Below are positions 22,414-29,952 of a stretch of 38,587 nucleotides of DNA, in pieces. Numbering within the stretch: position 1 is the stretch's first letter; every line of letters starts with the position of its first letter. The translations under genes were made by a program, and so were the position numbers. This DNA is from an uncultured Verrucomicrobiota bacterium (GTDB lineage: Bacteria > Verrucomicrobiota > Verrucomicrobiia > Palsa-1439), in contig CAIKAP010000108.1 in the NCBI GenBank assembly GCA_903825435.1, positions 1 to 38,587 on the forward strand, in the 5' to 3' direction. The notes under the pieces were generated by a model that was not told the origin of the DNA, did no database searches, and was given only the letters and a program-made list of their open reading frames with translations.

Positions 22414-22653
22414 ATGATGCAGGGCCGCAATAACATTGTTGGCGTAAGAATCAAGGAGGCGCGGCTGAAATTGAAACCGCCGCTGACCCAAGATGATCTG
22501 TCGGGCCGGTTGTCCGCTGTTGGCGTTGTGATTGATCGGGCCGGGATCTCGAAGATTGAAATCGGAATGCGTTGCGTACTCGACTTTGAGGTGAAAGCGC
22601 TGGCCAAAGTGTTGCGCGTATCAGTCGATTGGCTGCTTGGCGCAAAGGACTAG
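22414..22653 (+). CDS. XRE-family HTH protein, partner of the nuclease-helicase gene
   Basis: 79 residues. Cro/CI-type HTH across most of the length (IKEARLKLKPPLTQDDLSGR; DRAGISKIEIGMRCVLDFEV; ALAKVLRVSVDWLLGAKD). No effector domain. Start ATG at 22414 or the next codon 22417; no good ribosome-binding site can decide. Only 6 bp before the DUF2075-type gene, so the two form a unit. This size and placement fit an autoregulatory repressor controlling a potentially harmful nuclease-helicase, as in many defence modules. The regulatory role is inferred from position. Confidence 0.75.
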   Translation: MMQGRNNIVGVRIKEARLKLKPPLTQDDLSGRLSAVGVVIDRAGISKIEIGMRCVLDFEVKALAKVLRVSVDWLLGAKD

Positions 22654-22659
22654 CTAGCC

Positions 22660-24660
22660 ATGCCCGCGTTCTATCGCGCAACCCTCGCGGCATTCCTTGA
22701 AGACGAACCCAAGCGTATTATTGGACGGCTGACTATCGCCAGTGGCGATAGTGGTTTCACGGAGTTGAAGCATCGGCAAACGAAGGCGTGGCAAGTCGAG
22801 ATTAGTGTACTAACGTCAGCCTGCCAAGTGTTGGTTGCGACACGACCAGAAAGCAGAGAATGGTCGCTTTTGTTGGAATACCCGATCCCGCGCCGACAAA
22901 AACGAATGGATGCTGTCCTGTTAGTCGCCGATGTGGTACTCGGCTTGGAATTCAAGACTGCTGACAAGAATCACAGCCTCTCAACCGACCGGCAAGCCGA
23001 AGACTACGCGCTTGATTTACGCGACTTTCACGAGCAGAGCCGCGACCGCCGGATTATTCCGATTGCAGTCGTACCGCGGGCGCCATCCGTCCCCGTTCCG
23101 TGTTCGACCAACAGCAATCCGGTGCGTTCGGTTTATCATGCTAACGCTGTCGATCTCGCGCAGGTCATTCTGTCGGCCTACGATACGGAACACAACGCCA
23201 CAGCCAGTCCATTGGATTCCGCCGCGTGGGACAACTCTGCTTACCGGCCCGTCCCGACAATCATCGAAGCCGCTGAGGCACTCTATGCCGGGCACGATGT
23301 CCGCGAGATTACGCATTCACATGCCGGCCAGAAGAATTTGGCCGAGACTTCAGAAAAACTTGTCGAAGTAATTCGCCGCGCTCAGCAACAACGAGACAAA
23401 GTCGTTTGCTTTGTAACGGGGATACCGGGTGCCGGTAAGACACTTGCTGGCCTGAATGTCGTCCACAATCCGGCATTGCGAGGCGAAGGACGTCCACCTG
23501 CCGTGTTTCTTTCCGGTAACGGTCCGCTGGTAAAGATTGTGTCTGCGGCCATCGTCCGTGATTTCCGACGGCGCAAGCAAGTCGGTGGTGCAGAACGAAC
23601 CGTCAGTACGTTCGTCCAAAACGTTCACACCTTCGTGCGCGCTGCTCTCGACAAGCCCGACCAGCCACCGCCTGAAAACGTGATCGTCTTCGACGAGGCG
23701 CAGCGCGCTTGGAATTCAATCCAGAACGAACGCAAGACCGGGCAAGAGCATTCGGAACCGGAAGTCGTTCTCTCCATCATGGACCGGCACGAATGGGCAG
23801 TCGTCGTAGCCTTGGTTGGTGGGGGCCAAGAAATCAACAGCGGTGAAGCTGGTTTGGCAGAATGGGGTCGAACTCTGCACCAACACTTCCGGCATTGGCA
23901 CGTCGTCGCCCCACCTCAAGCGATTGACGGCGATACAAGCTTGGCCGGTCATAAGCTTTTCGAAGCCGGAAACGAAGTCGGACTGCACATCGAATCCGAA
24001 CCGTCACTTCATCTGAACGTGAACCAACGTTCGTTTCGCGCCCAACGGTTAGCCGAATGGGTACAAGCTGTCCTCGACGGCGACGCGTTTGGCGCGACCG
24101 CAATCACCCCTGACCTCTCAGATTTCCCTTTCGTCATCACGCGTTCGCTGGCGAAGGCGCGCGCATGGCTGCGCGAGCACACACGGGGCTTGCGCCGTTG
24201 CGGTCTCATCGCCAGTGCGAACGCATTGCGACTGCGAGCCGATGGACTCGAACTTTCGTCTGGATTTCGCCAAGGTAATCGTGACATGTATGTGCATTGG
24301 TTTCTCGATAATCCAAGCGATGTGCGATCCTCGAACCAACTCGAAGTCGCGGCTTCCGAGTTTGAGTGTCAGGGACTCGAACTAGATTGGGTGGGTCTTT
24401 GTTGGGGCGGGGACTTTACCCGTGATCAAGCGACTCATGACTGGTCGTACCGCAATTTCGCTGGTAGTCGCTGGAATAAAGTTCCTGAAGGGATCGATCG
24501 CCGCTACCTCCTCAACACTTACCGGGTTCTCCTCACGCGCGCTCGCGAGGGAATGATCATTTGGGTGCCGACCGGAAACGCAGACGATCCGACCCGCAAC
24601 CCCGCAGTTCTCGACGCCACAGCCACCTATCTTAAGAGCTGTGGTCTCTCCGAAATTTAG
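22660..24660 (+). CDS. PD-(D/E)xK nuclease fused to a DUF2075/SF1-type helicase
   Basis: 666 residues. N-terminal part: predicted nuclease fold with IPRRQKRMDAVLLVADVVLG, then LEFKT (Asp84, Glu97, Lys99 in the D...ExK pattern) and RQAEDYALDLRDFHEQSRDR. Helicase part: Walker A GIPGAGKT (254-261), Walker B FDEAQRAW (about 344-351), a motif-III-like VALVGGGQEINSGEAGLAEW, FECQGLELDWVGLCWGGDF and the motif-VI-like LLTRAREGMIIW. This architecture matches, from memory, the DUF2075 family ('DNA/RNA helicase domain', often 600-680 residues). The stop is followed by over 300 bp without a gene. Together with the XRE gene it resembles a compact antiphage or DNA-processing module; activity is not proven. 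Confidence 0.85.
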   Translation: MPAFYRATLAAFLEDEPKRIIGRLTIASGDSGFTELKHRQTKAWQVEISVLTSACQVLVATRPESREWSLLLEYPIPRRQKRMDAVLLVADVVLGLEFKTADKNHSLSTDRQAEDYALDLRDFHEQSRDRRIIPIAVVPRAPSVPVPCSTNSNPVRSVYHANAVDLAQVILSAYDTEHNATASPLDSAAWDNSAYRPVPTIIEAAEALYAGHDVREITHSHAGQKNLAETSEKLVEVIRRAQQQRDKVVCFVTGIPGAGKTLAGLNVVHNPALRGEGRPPAVFLSGNGPLVKIVSAAIVRDFRRRKQVGGAERTVSTFVQNVHTFVRAALDKPDQPPPENVIVFDEAQRAWNSIQNERKTGQEHSEPEVVLSIMDRHEWAVVVALVGGGQEINSGEAGLAEWGRTLHQHFRHWHVVAPPQAIDGDTSLAGHKLFEAGNEVGLHIESEPSLHLNVNQRSFRAQRLAEWVQAVLDGDAFGATAITPDLSDFPFVITRSLAKARAWLREHTRGLRRCGLIASANALRLRADGLELSSGFRQGNRDMYVHWFLDNPSDVRSSNQLEVAASEFECQGLELDWVGLCWGGDFTRDQATHDWSYRNFAGSRWNKVPEGIDRRYLLNTYRVLLTRAREGMIIWVPTGNADDPTRNPAVLDATATYLKSCGLSEI

Positions 24661-24991
24661 ATTCCGGTTACCAAGCCGGCGGACGTTTAGCCCGAATGCG
24701 GTTGAGAGCAGTGTGTCGTTTCGGCATGACTCATAGTCATAGAGAGTCCACCGAAAAACTCCACAGCCTATGAGTCAAGTCGTCCTACGCACAATCGCGC
24801 CAGAGCCGCTACCAAACTGGAATCGCCACGAGAAACACGAAAGGTCACAAGAACGGAAAAAACTTTCTTGTGAGTTCTTGTGTTCTTGGTGGCCAATGAG
24901 AATCCTGCCTGCATCACGGCCGGTGCGGCGGTGGACATCATCGTGCCGCTGTTGAGGCCGGTCACGGCGGCGAACGCGGTGCCGCTGGTGG
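24661..24991. other. Gene-free stretch with a hairpin
   Basis: No supportable gene. It holds a perfect 10-bp inverted repeat (TGACTCATAG at 24727-24736; CTATGAGTCA at 24768-24777; loop 31 nt) nested with ATGACT-CAT-AGTCAT (24726-24740). After it comes a stretch containing TTCTTGTGTTCTTGGTGGCC (around 24875), a type of low-complexity sequence I have seen repeated in genomes of this kind, and then GC-rich sequence that shows no ORF with recognisable product. Confidence 0.5.
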
Positions 24992-25294
24992 TCACCGCTT
25001 CCGTTTCGCCGTGTACTTGGCCGGTGCCTCGGCGACTTTGGCCGCGGTGTGGCCACCGGTGGCTTCCTCGTAGAGGCTCTCCGGTGCAATATCCAGATCA
25101 TCCCCCCAACAAATGACGCCAAAATCCGGGTTGATCCGAAACGCCTGGAAAACGTTCACGTCGAGGAGCCGGCGGAACAGCGGTAGGCGGCGCAAGCGCG
25201 GTTCGAGGTCCACCACGCCGGACTTGCCGTCGGCAAACGTCACGGCCAGCCGGTAGCCATCGAGATATTTGGCGGACTTAACGCTCCAATCCAT
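24992..25294 (-). CDS. DUF2442-like protein
   Basis: 100 residues: MDWSVKSAKYLDGYRLAVTF, then ADGKSGVVDLEPRLRRLPLF, RRLLDVNVFQAFRINPDFGV and ICWGDDLDIAPESLYEEATG. This is the standard DUF2442 layout, in which GxVDL and a C-terminal W-x-[DN]-x-DI-[AS]-PE-x-LY motif are conserved. The start has an AAGGAAG ribosome-binding site. It follows the DUF4160 gene by 14 bp in the same orientation. DUF4160/DUF2442 pairs are common in many phyla and are often suspected to be toxin-antitoxin-like. The last 20 residues (KVAEAPAKYTAKRKR) are basic and atypical, perhaps a DNA-binding tail. Confidence 0.85.
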   Translation of the reverse strand: MDWSVKSAKYLDGYRLAVTFADGKSGVVDLEPRLRRLPLFRRLLDVNVFQAFRINPDFGVICWGDDLDIAPESLYEEATGGHTAAKVAEAPAKYTAKRKR

Positions 25295-25308
25295 GTTTTT
25301 GTTCTTCC

Positions 25309-25569
25309 TTATTCCAACGGGGTAATCTTACGTGCCGGCCGGCCGGATTCAATCGCATTCCAGTTGCGCCGCAATTCCGTTTGATGCTTGGCGGCCCACT
25401 CGACCACCAACCCGAGCGTGCGCGGCGGCAATTTTCCTTTGGTAACCACCAAGTCATCAATCCGCAGCACCGCCTCGTGCTCGCCGTAGCGAACATGAAA
25501 GTGTGGGGGCCGATGTTCGTCGAAGAACATGCCGATCACAATTCCGTAAAACCGACAAATCTCTGGCAT
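25309..25569 (-). CDS. DUF4160-like protein
   Basis: 86 residues: MPEICRFYGIVIGMFFDEHR then PPHFHVRYGEHEAVLRIDDL. The IxMFxxEHxPPHFHxxYGEHxA block is the DUF4160 signature (His-rich, possibly metal-binding; His residues in EHRPPHFHVRYGEHEA). The C-terminal helix LGLVVEWAAKHQTELRRNWN completes the family layout. It is the first gene of a pair with DUF2442. Several hundred proteins of this pair exist, always adjacent; function is not established, and toxin-antitoxin is the common guess. Confidence 0.85.
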   Translation of the reverse strand: MPEICRFYGIVIGMFFDEHRPPHFHVRYGEHEAVLRIDDLVVTKGKLPPRTLGLVVEWAAKHQTELRRNWNAIESGRPARKITPLE

Positions 25570-25596
25570 AACATTGTCCGTTTGGTCTTGGGCCGC

Positions 25597-25717
25597 CGCC
25601 GCAGTCGTGCGGCGATTGGTTCAGTTCAGTTTTTGGTTCACACGTTGTTCCACTCAGCCTCGATCCACTGCGAATATTACTACCGACGGGGATTTGCCGG
25701 CAAGTTTGAATGCCGGC
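25597..25717. other. Two hairpins between acr3 and the DUF4160 gene
   Basis: CGCCGCA-GTCG-TGCGGCG at 25597-25614 and GCCGGCA-AGTTTGAA-TGCCGGC at 25696-25717. The second starts 24 bp after the acr3 stop and may serve as end of the ars transcript, but neither is followed by a T-run on the minus strand. The remaining sequence (25570-25740) shows nothing else recognisable. Confidence 0.4.
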
Positions 25718-25740
25718 GGCAGTCCATGAGGAGTTCGTTA

Positions 25741-26823
25741 TCAGGTTTCTGGCGCGAACATCGCTTCACTGCTGGCTTCGTGGCCGAAATAGCGGCGCTG
25801 GAAGAAGAGGGCGACGTTGACCAAGCCGATCAAGACCGGCACTTCCACGAGCGGGCCGATCACGGCAGCGAACGCGGCGCCGCTGTTGAGGCCGAACACG
25901 GCCACGGCGACGGCGATGGCCAATTCGAAGTTGTTGCTCGCGGCGGTGAACGAGAGCGTCGCGGTCTTGGCGTAGTCGGCGCCGGCTTTCTTGCCGAGCC
26001 AGAAGCTGACGAGGAACATAACGACGAAGTAGATCAACAGCGGCACCGCGATGCGCAGCACGTCGAGCGGGATGCGGACGATCCGGTCGCCTTTGAGGCT
26101 GAACATCACGAGGATCGTGAACAGCAATGCCACCAGGGTTACCGGACTGATCCGCGGAATGAACTCCTGCTCGTACCAATCGCGGCTCTTGACCTTGAGC
26201 AGCGCGAACCGCGTGATCAAGCCGGCCAGAAACGGAATGCCGAGATAGACGAACACGCTCTTGGCAATTTGCGCCATGCTCACGTCCACCACGCTGCCGC
26301 GCAGCCCGAACAGCGGCGGCAGCTTCGTGATGAAAATCCAGGCGAACAGGCTGTAGAACAGCACCTGAAACACGCTGTTGAACGCCACCAGTCCCGCGCA
26401 GTATTCCGTGTCGCCCTTGGCCAGGTCGTTCCAGACGATCACCATCGCGATGCAGCGCGCCAGGCCGATCATGATCAGCCCGACCATGTATTCGGGGTAA
26501 CCGCGCAGAAACAAAATCGCCAGCGCGAACATCAGCACCGGGCCGATCACCCAGTTCTGCAACAGCGACAGGCCGAGCACGCGCCAGTTGCGGAACACGT
26601 CGCCGAGTTCCTCGTACTTCACCTTCGCCAGCGGTGGGTACATCATCAGAATCAGTCCGACCGCAATCGGAATGTTGGTGGTACCAACTTGAAACCGGTT
26701 GATGAATCCTTCGACGCCCGGCACAAAATATCCCAGCGCCACGCCAACGCCCATCGCGAGGAAAATCCAGAGCGTCAGGTACCGGTCGAGGAAGGAAAGT
26801 TTGCGGGAAACATGTTCGTTCAT
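25741..26823 (-). CDS. acr3: ACR3-family arsenite efflux permease
   Basis: 360 residues, starting [20 protein letters not shown] at 26823. Ten membrane segments in the usual arrangement. Signatures of ACR3: [39 protein letters not shown] with the functionally essential Cys124, and [20 protein letters not shown]-type motif followed by [20 protein letters not shown] with the conserved Glu. It extrudes As(III) (and usually Sb(III)) from the cytoplasm using the membrane potential. The longer frame to 27450 is a shadow. It is the last gene of the ars operon, separated by 2 bp from ccdA. Confidence 0.95.
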   Translation of the reverse strand: MNEHVSRKLSFLDRYLTLWIFLAMGVGVALGYFVPGVEGFINRFQVGTTNIPIAVGLILMMYPPLAKVKYEELGDVFRNWRVLGLSLLQNWVIGPVLMFALAILFLRGYPEYMVGLIMIGLARCIAMVIVWNDLAKGDTEYCAGLVAFNSVFQVLFYSLFAWIFITKLPPLFGLRGSVVDVSMAQIAKSVFVYLGIPFLAGLITRFALLKVKSRDWYEQEFIPRISPVTLVALLFTILVMFSLKGDRIVRIPLDVLRIAVPLLIYFVVMFLVSFWLGKKAGADYAKTATLSFTAASNNFELAIAVAVAVFGLNSGAAFAAVIGPLVEVPVLIGLVNVALFFQRRYFGHEASSEAMFAPET

Positions 26824-26825
26824 AA

Positions 26826-27524
26826 TCACAGTGCCGAGTAAATCAGCCACACCGCGCCAGCCATCACCAACACGCCACAGATGGCTTTCACAATCGTGAC
26901 GCCTTTCGACTGTTCGTTCCAATTCAGGAACCGCTGCACCACTTCCGTAAAAGTTCCCGCCAACACGATGACCGAGCAGTGGCCGACACCGTACGCCAGC
27001 AACAGCGACGCGCCGTAAAACGGCCGGGAGTTCGCGAGCTTGAACGTCACGCCGAGCATCGGCGCCATGTACGCAAACGTGCACGGCCCGAGCGCGATGC
27101 CAAACACCAGCCCGAGCACGAATGCCGCCCACAATCCCCGACGCTTCATGTTGACTTGACCGGGACCAGACCACGGCATCGGGATCACGCCGAGCAGATG
27201 CAATCCGACGACCAGAAAGACCGCCGCGACAAAATAGTTGGCCCAACGGCCCACGTCGCCCAACATTCGCCCCGCCGCCGCCGTCACCGCGCCGATGACG
27301 GCGATGGTGATGAGAATCCCGACTGCAAACAACGTGGCAATCCCACCGGCGCGCGCCGTGGACAATTTCCCCTGACCGCTGATGAACCCGACGATGAGCG
27401 GCAGGCTCGCGAGGTGACACGGACTCAGCACGACACTCAACACGCCCCACACCGCCGCCGCGCCGAGCGCGAGCGCCGGCGCGCCTTGCACGGCGTGCGT
27501 CAAACTGGAAAACAGTTGCTCCAT
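26826..27524 (-). CDS. CcdA/DsbD-type membrane thiol reductase in the ars operon
   Basis: 232 residues ([20 protein letters not shown]). Six membrane helices; the CcdA Cys motifs [19 protein letters not shown] and [16 protein letters not shown] give the two redox cysteines that carry electrons from cytoplasmic thioredoxin across the membrane. This short family is related to CcdA/DsbD beta domains. Its start overlaps the stop of the preceding thioredoxin-like gene by one base (TGATG at 27522-27526). In an arsenic operon this pair may keep exported or periplasmic thiols reduced, or reduce disulfides generated by arsenate reduction. That coupling is inference from operon membership. Confidence 0.8.
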   Translation of the reverse strand: MEQLFSSLTHAVQGAPALALGAAAVWGVLSVVLSPCHLASLPLIVGFISGQGKLSTARAGGIATLFAVGILITIAVIGAVTAAAGRMLGDVGRWANYFVAAVFLVVGLHLLGVIPMPWSGPGQVNMKRRGLWAAFVLGLVFGIALGPCTFAYMAPMLGVTFKLANSRPFYGASLLLAYGVGHCSVIVLAGTFTEVVQRFLNWNEQSKGVTIVKAICGVLVMAGAVWLIYSAL

Positions 27525-27892
27525 CACTTCCCGTCGGTCAGCTTGACGCCGAGTTCCTTCCACTTGGCCAGAATATCGTCCTTGCCGAAGAATCCCTCGT
27601 TGCGGAACAACTCCTTGCCGTCGGCGTCGAAGAAAATCTGTGTCGGAATCAGTTTGATACCGTACTTCTTGCCAGCATCGGGCGTCTTCCACACATCAAT
27701 GAACTCGACTTCCAGCTTACCGGCATACTCCTTCTTCAACTCTTCCAAAATCGGCGCCATTTTCTTGCACGGAATACATTTGGTCGCGCCGAGGTCGAGC
27801 AGCTTCGGCAGTTTCTTCTCCGCCGGAGCAGCGCTGGCGACCGCCAAGCCGGTGAGTGCAACGATGATGCAGAGGTTGATGAATGTCTTCAT
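27524..27892 (-). CDS. Exported thioredoxin-like protein
   Basis: 122 residues. Signal peptide [20 protein letters not shown] then [20 protein letters not shown]. Active site CIPC ([19 protein letters not shown]) followed by a thioredoxin fold ([38 protein letters not shown]) with the cis-Pro in IPTQ. The start is within the ATGA overlap with arsM (27889-27892), and the stop overlaps ccdA, so all three are tightly coupled. It is most likely the extracytoplasmic partner of CcdA. Why a periplasmic thioredoxin is needed in an arsenic operon is open: thiol repair or As(III)-thiol handling. Confidence 0.85.
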   Translation of the reverse strand: MKTFINLCIIVALTGLAVASAAPAEKKLPKLLDLGATKCIPCKKMAPILEELKKEYAGKLEVEFIDVWKTPDAGKKYGIKLIPTQIFFDADGKELFRNEGFFGKDDILAKWKELGVKLTDGK

Positions 27893-28950
27893 TGAAGAAC
27901 CTTTTTGATTTCGTCGGGCGACAACACCTTGCCAACCACCTTCACGACACCGTTCACGACCAACGCCGGCGTCGTCATCACGCCGAACGCCATGATCTGT
28001 TGCAGATCGGTGACTTTCTCCAATTCGTACGCGAGGCCGAGTTCCTTCGCCGCGGCTTCCGTATTCGCCGCGAGCGTCGTGCACCGGGCGCAACCCGGGC
28101 CGAGAATTTGCAGTCGTTTCCCGGGCTTGCGCGCCTTGACCTCCAGGCTCGTGACGTAATCCGCCACCTTGGCGCCGACCGGGAGCTGTTCGATGATCTG
28201 CTGGTACAGCGGATCGTCCAGATCGGTCACCGCGTTGATATAATCCGGCTTGGTCGTCAACGTGATGTCGGTAAACCCGGCCGCCCGCACCATCCGTTCG
28301 GTTTCCGCCACCAGCGCCGCGCCCGCCACGCAACCGATGAGCGCCGCCGCCATCGTCGCCACGCCGTCCGGTAACGGCTGGAACAGTGCCAAGTCCGACA
28401 CCGCCACGCGTCCGCCCGGTTTCAGCACGCGCGCCATCTCGCGCCAGACTTGCGGCTTGTCCGGCGACAGATTGATGACGCAGTTGGAAATAATGGCATC
28501 AACGCTCGCATCGGCCACCGGCAGATGCTCGATCTCACCAAGTCGAAACTCGACATTGTCGAAGCCGGTCTGGCGCGTGTACGCGGCGCAGTTGCGCCGC
28601 GCCTTCATCAGCATCTCCGGCGTCATGTCCACGCCAATGGCCCGGCCCGTCGCCCCGACCTTGCGTCCCGCGATGAACACATCGAACCCACCGCCCGCGC
28701 CGAGGTCGAGAACTACGTCGCCGGGCTTGAGTGACGCGATTGCGGTCGGATTGCCGCAGGACAATCCCATGTTCGCGCCTTCCGGCAGCGCAGCGAGGTC
28801 GTCGCTCGAATATCCGATGTGCCGCACCAGTTCCTCCGCCGCAGCCGGCGACGAACCGCAGCACGAGACACCTTCCCGCCGCGGATTACCGAGCACCGCG
28901 ATTTGTGTGTAACCTTCGCGAACTTTCTGTCGGACTGATTCCTTATCCAT
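27889..28950 (-). CDS. arsM: Arsenite methyltransferase ArsM fused to a thioredoxin-like redox domain
   Basis: 353 residues. ArsM part (1 to about 272): SAM-binding LDLGAGGGFDVFIAG (about 81-95) and the three As(III)-binding cysteines Cys65 (LSCGNPTA), Cys157 (SNCVINLS) and Cys207 (GCVAGA); Cys30/Cys31 are extra. It methylates As(III) with SAM using thiols as reductant. The C-terminal part (about 277-353, KRLQILGPGCARCTTLAANT and so on) is a small thioredoxin-like domain of the MTH895/redox-active disulfide type with CARC (287-290). Fusion may supply the thiol reductant directly. The GGAG ribosome-binding site (6 nt before 28950) fixes the start. The stop overlaps the thioredoxin gene (ATGA). 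Confidence 0.93.
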   Translation of the reverse strand: MDKESVRQKVREGYTQIAVLGNPRREGVSCCGSSPAAAEELVRHIGYSSDDLAALPEGANMGLSCGNPTAIASLKPGDVVLDLGAGGGFDVFIAGRKVGATGRAIGVDMTPEMLMKARRNCAAYTRQTGFDNVEFRLGEIEHLPVADASVDAIISNCVINLSPDKPQVWREMARVLKPGGRVAVSDLALFQPLPDGVATMAAALIGCVAGAALVAETERMVRAAGFTDITLTTKPDYINAVTDLDDPLYQQIIEQLPVGAKVADYVTSLEVKARKPGKRLQILGPGCARCTTLAANTEAAAKELGLAYELEKVTDLQQIMAFGVMTTPALVVNGVVKVVGKVLSPDEIKKVLQ

Positions 28951-28981
28951 ATAATTCTCCATTCTAATGGTCATTTCCGTC

Positions 28982-29045
28982 TGGAGGGACGCGCTCCGTC
29001 GCGTCCGTTTCGACGGATGCAGCCACGACGGAGCGTGGCCCTCCA
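28982..29045. repeat. 64-bp palindromic repeat between arsM and arsC
   Basis: Outer arms TGGAGGGACGCGCTCCGTCG... and its complement pair at 19 of 22 positions; the centre is a perfect TCCGT-TTCG-ACGGA hairpin. The whole unit can fold into one long stem-loop in the ars mRNA. I recognise this type of sequence as a dispersed repeat (REP/MITE-like) in related genomes, from memory. It lies in the 103-bp gap between arsC stop (29054) and arsM start (28950). Confidence 0.7.
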
Positions 29046-29053
29046 AACTAGAG

Positions 29054-29491
29054 CTACCGAATACCCAGTAGCGCCCCCGGTAAACTTTCGACGAACGTGC
29101 GGATTTGGTCACGCACGCGCCGGTAAATCGCCAGTTTCGCCTCGCCGTCCGGTAATCCCGCCGACAACTTCGGAGGATCGTCAAACCCGACGTGCACCAC
29201 CGTCGCCTTGCCGGGAAACAACGGGCAGTGCTCGTTTGCATGACCGCAGACGGTGACGACGTAATCAAATTCCACCGGCCCAAGCTCCGCGACACTCTTC
29301 GAGTGTTGCCCGGTGATGTCCACGCCCGCTTCCGCCATGACCTTGATGGCGTGCGGATTCATCCCGTGCTTCTCGATCCCGGCCGAGTACGACTCAATCA
29401 CGTCGGCTTTGAGCTGCCGCGCCCAACCTTCCGCCATTTGGCTGCGGCACGAGTTGCCGGTGCAAAGAAACAAGACCTTCAACTTTTGCAT
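29054..29491 (-). CDS. arsC: Arsenate reductase, thioredoxin-coupled (LMW-PTPase type)
   Basis: 145 residues. P-loop CTGNSCRS with Cys10 and Cys15, resolving cysteines Cys82 and Cys89 in VVTVCGHANEHCP, and the catalytic acid in FDDPPK (Asp104/Asp105). These positions coincide with the S. aureus pI258 thioredoxin-dependent ArsC. It reduces arsenate to arsenite in the cytoplasm using thioredoxin. The start at 29491 overlaps the arsR stop at 29479 by 13 bases, so arsC is translated after arsR on the same mRNA. It feeds As(III) to ArsM and ACR3 downstream. Confidence 0.95.
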   Translation of the reverse strand: MQKLKVLFLCTGNSCRSQMAEGWARQLKADVIESYSAGIEKHGMNPHAIKVMAEAGVDITGQHSKSVAELGPVEFDYVVTVCGHANEHCPLFPGKATVVHVGFDDPPKLSAGLPDGEAKLAIYRRVRDQIRTFVESLPGALLGIR

Positions 29492-29952
29492 GACGGGCAG
29501 CCTTTTCTTCCAACCGTGTCATCCCGAGCTTGTCGAGGGATCTCTGGTGTTTTCGCCCGTTTCTTTGACGACTGAGACCCTTCGAAAGGCTCAGGGTGAC
29601 AACCTCCGCAGGTGTTATTCTTTCCGGCCATCGGTTTGGTCAGCCGGTCGCGTTTGATGTCGCGTTGCAAAAAGGCGATTTCTGTAAAACAACCACGCAG
29701 ACAACGGAGCAGGGAGGTATGCACGGCGTCGGTGGCGGGTGTTAGCGAGTAGTAGATCCATTTGCCTTCTCGCCGAGTCTGCACCAGGCCTGACCGGCGC
29801 AGGTAGGCGAGGTGGCGGGAGATTTTCGGTTGCGGTACACGCAGGATGCTTTGGAATTCGCAGACGCAATGTTCCCGTTGCGCTAGTAAATTCAGCAATC
29901 GTACCCGCGTCGCATCGGCAAACGCCTTAAATAAATCCGTTGGCTGTTTCAC
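29479..29952 (-). CDS. arsR: Arsenic repressor ArsR with an in-frame palindromic insertion
   Basis: 157 residues from a GTG start at 29952 (reads MKQPTDLFKAFADATRVRLL when initiated as Met). SmtB/ArsR winged helix: sensor cysteines in EHCVCEFQ (CVC type), recognition helix PQPKISRHLAYLRRSGLVQT. The C-terminal part contains HPEPFEGSQSSKKRAKTPEI and then PRQARDD, an 81-bp palindromic repeat (29519-29599) in frame, followed by GRKGCPSCKS with two more cysteines. ArsR represses the operon and dissociates on As(III). Its own promoter overlaps a perfect palindrome. No ribosome-binding site precedes the GTG; a leaderless mRNA is implied. Usual ArsR length is about 110-120 residues. Confidence 0.9.
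   Translation of the reverse strand: MKQPTDLFKAFADATRVRLLNLLAQREHCVCEFQSILRVPQPKISRHLAYLRRSGLVQTRREGKWIYYSLTPATDAVHTSLLRCLRGCFTEIAFLQRDIKRDRLTKPMAGKNNTCGGCHPEPFEGSQSSKKRAKTPEIPRQARDDTVGRKGCPSCKS
29519..29599. repeat. 81-bp palindromic repeat inserted in frame in arsR
   Basis: Arms 29519-29544 (TCATCCCGAGC...) and 29574-29599 (...CAGGGTGA) are complementary at 20 of 26 positions. The unit is exactly 27 codons and keeps arsR open. The encoded peptide contains HPEPFEGS and IPRQARDD, a translation pattern I recognise from dispersed bacterial palindromic repeats. In the mRNA it can form a long stem-loop shortly before the arsC start. Confidence 0.75.

Noticed and set aside
24661-24991. A tRNA or riboswitch in the gap after the nuclease-helicase gene
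   Set aside because: The stem found has a 31-nt loop and no T-arm or acceptor pattern; only an inverted repeat can be supported.
25381-26841. 486-residue plus-strand open frame opposite acr3
   Set aside because: It is the complement of a well-recognised membrane protein gene; its His/Glu/Arg-rich translation is typical of an antisense shadow.
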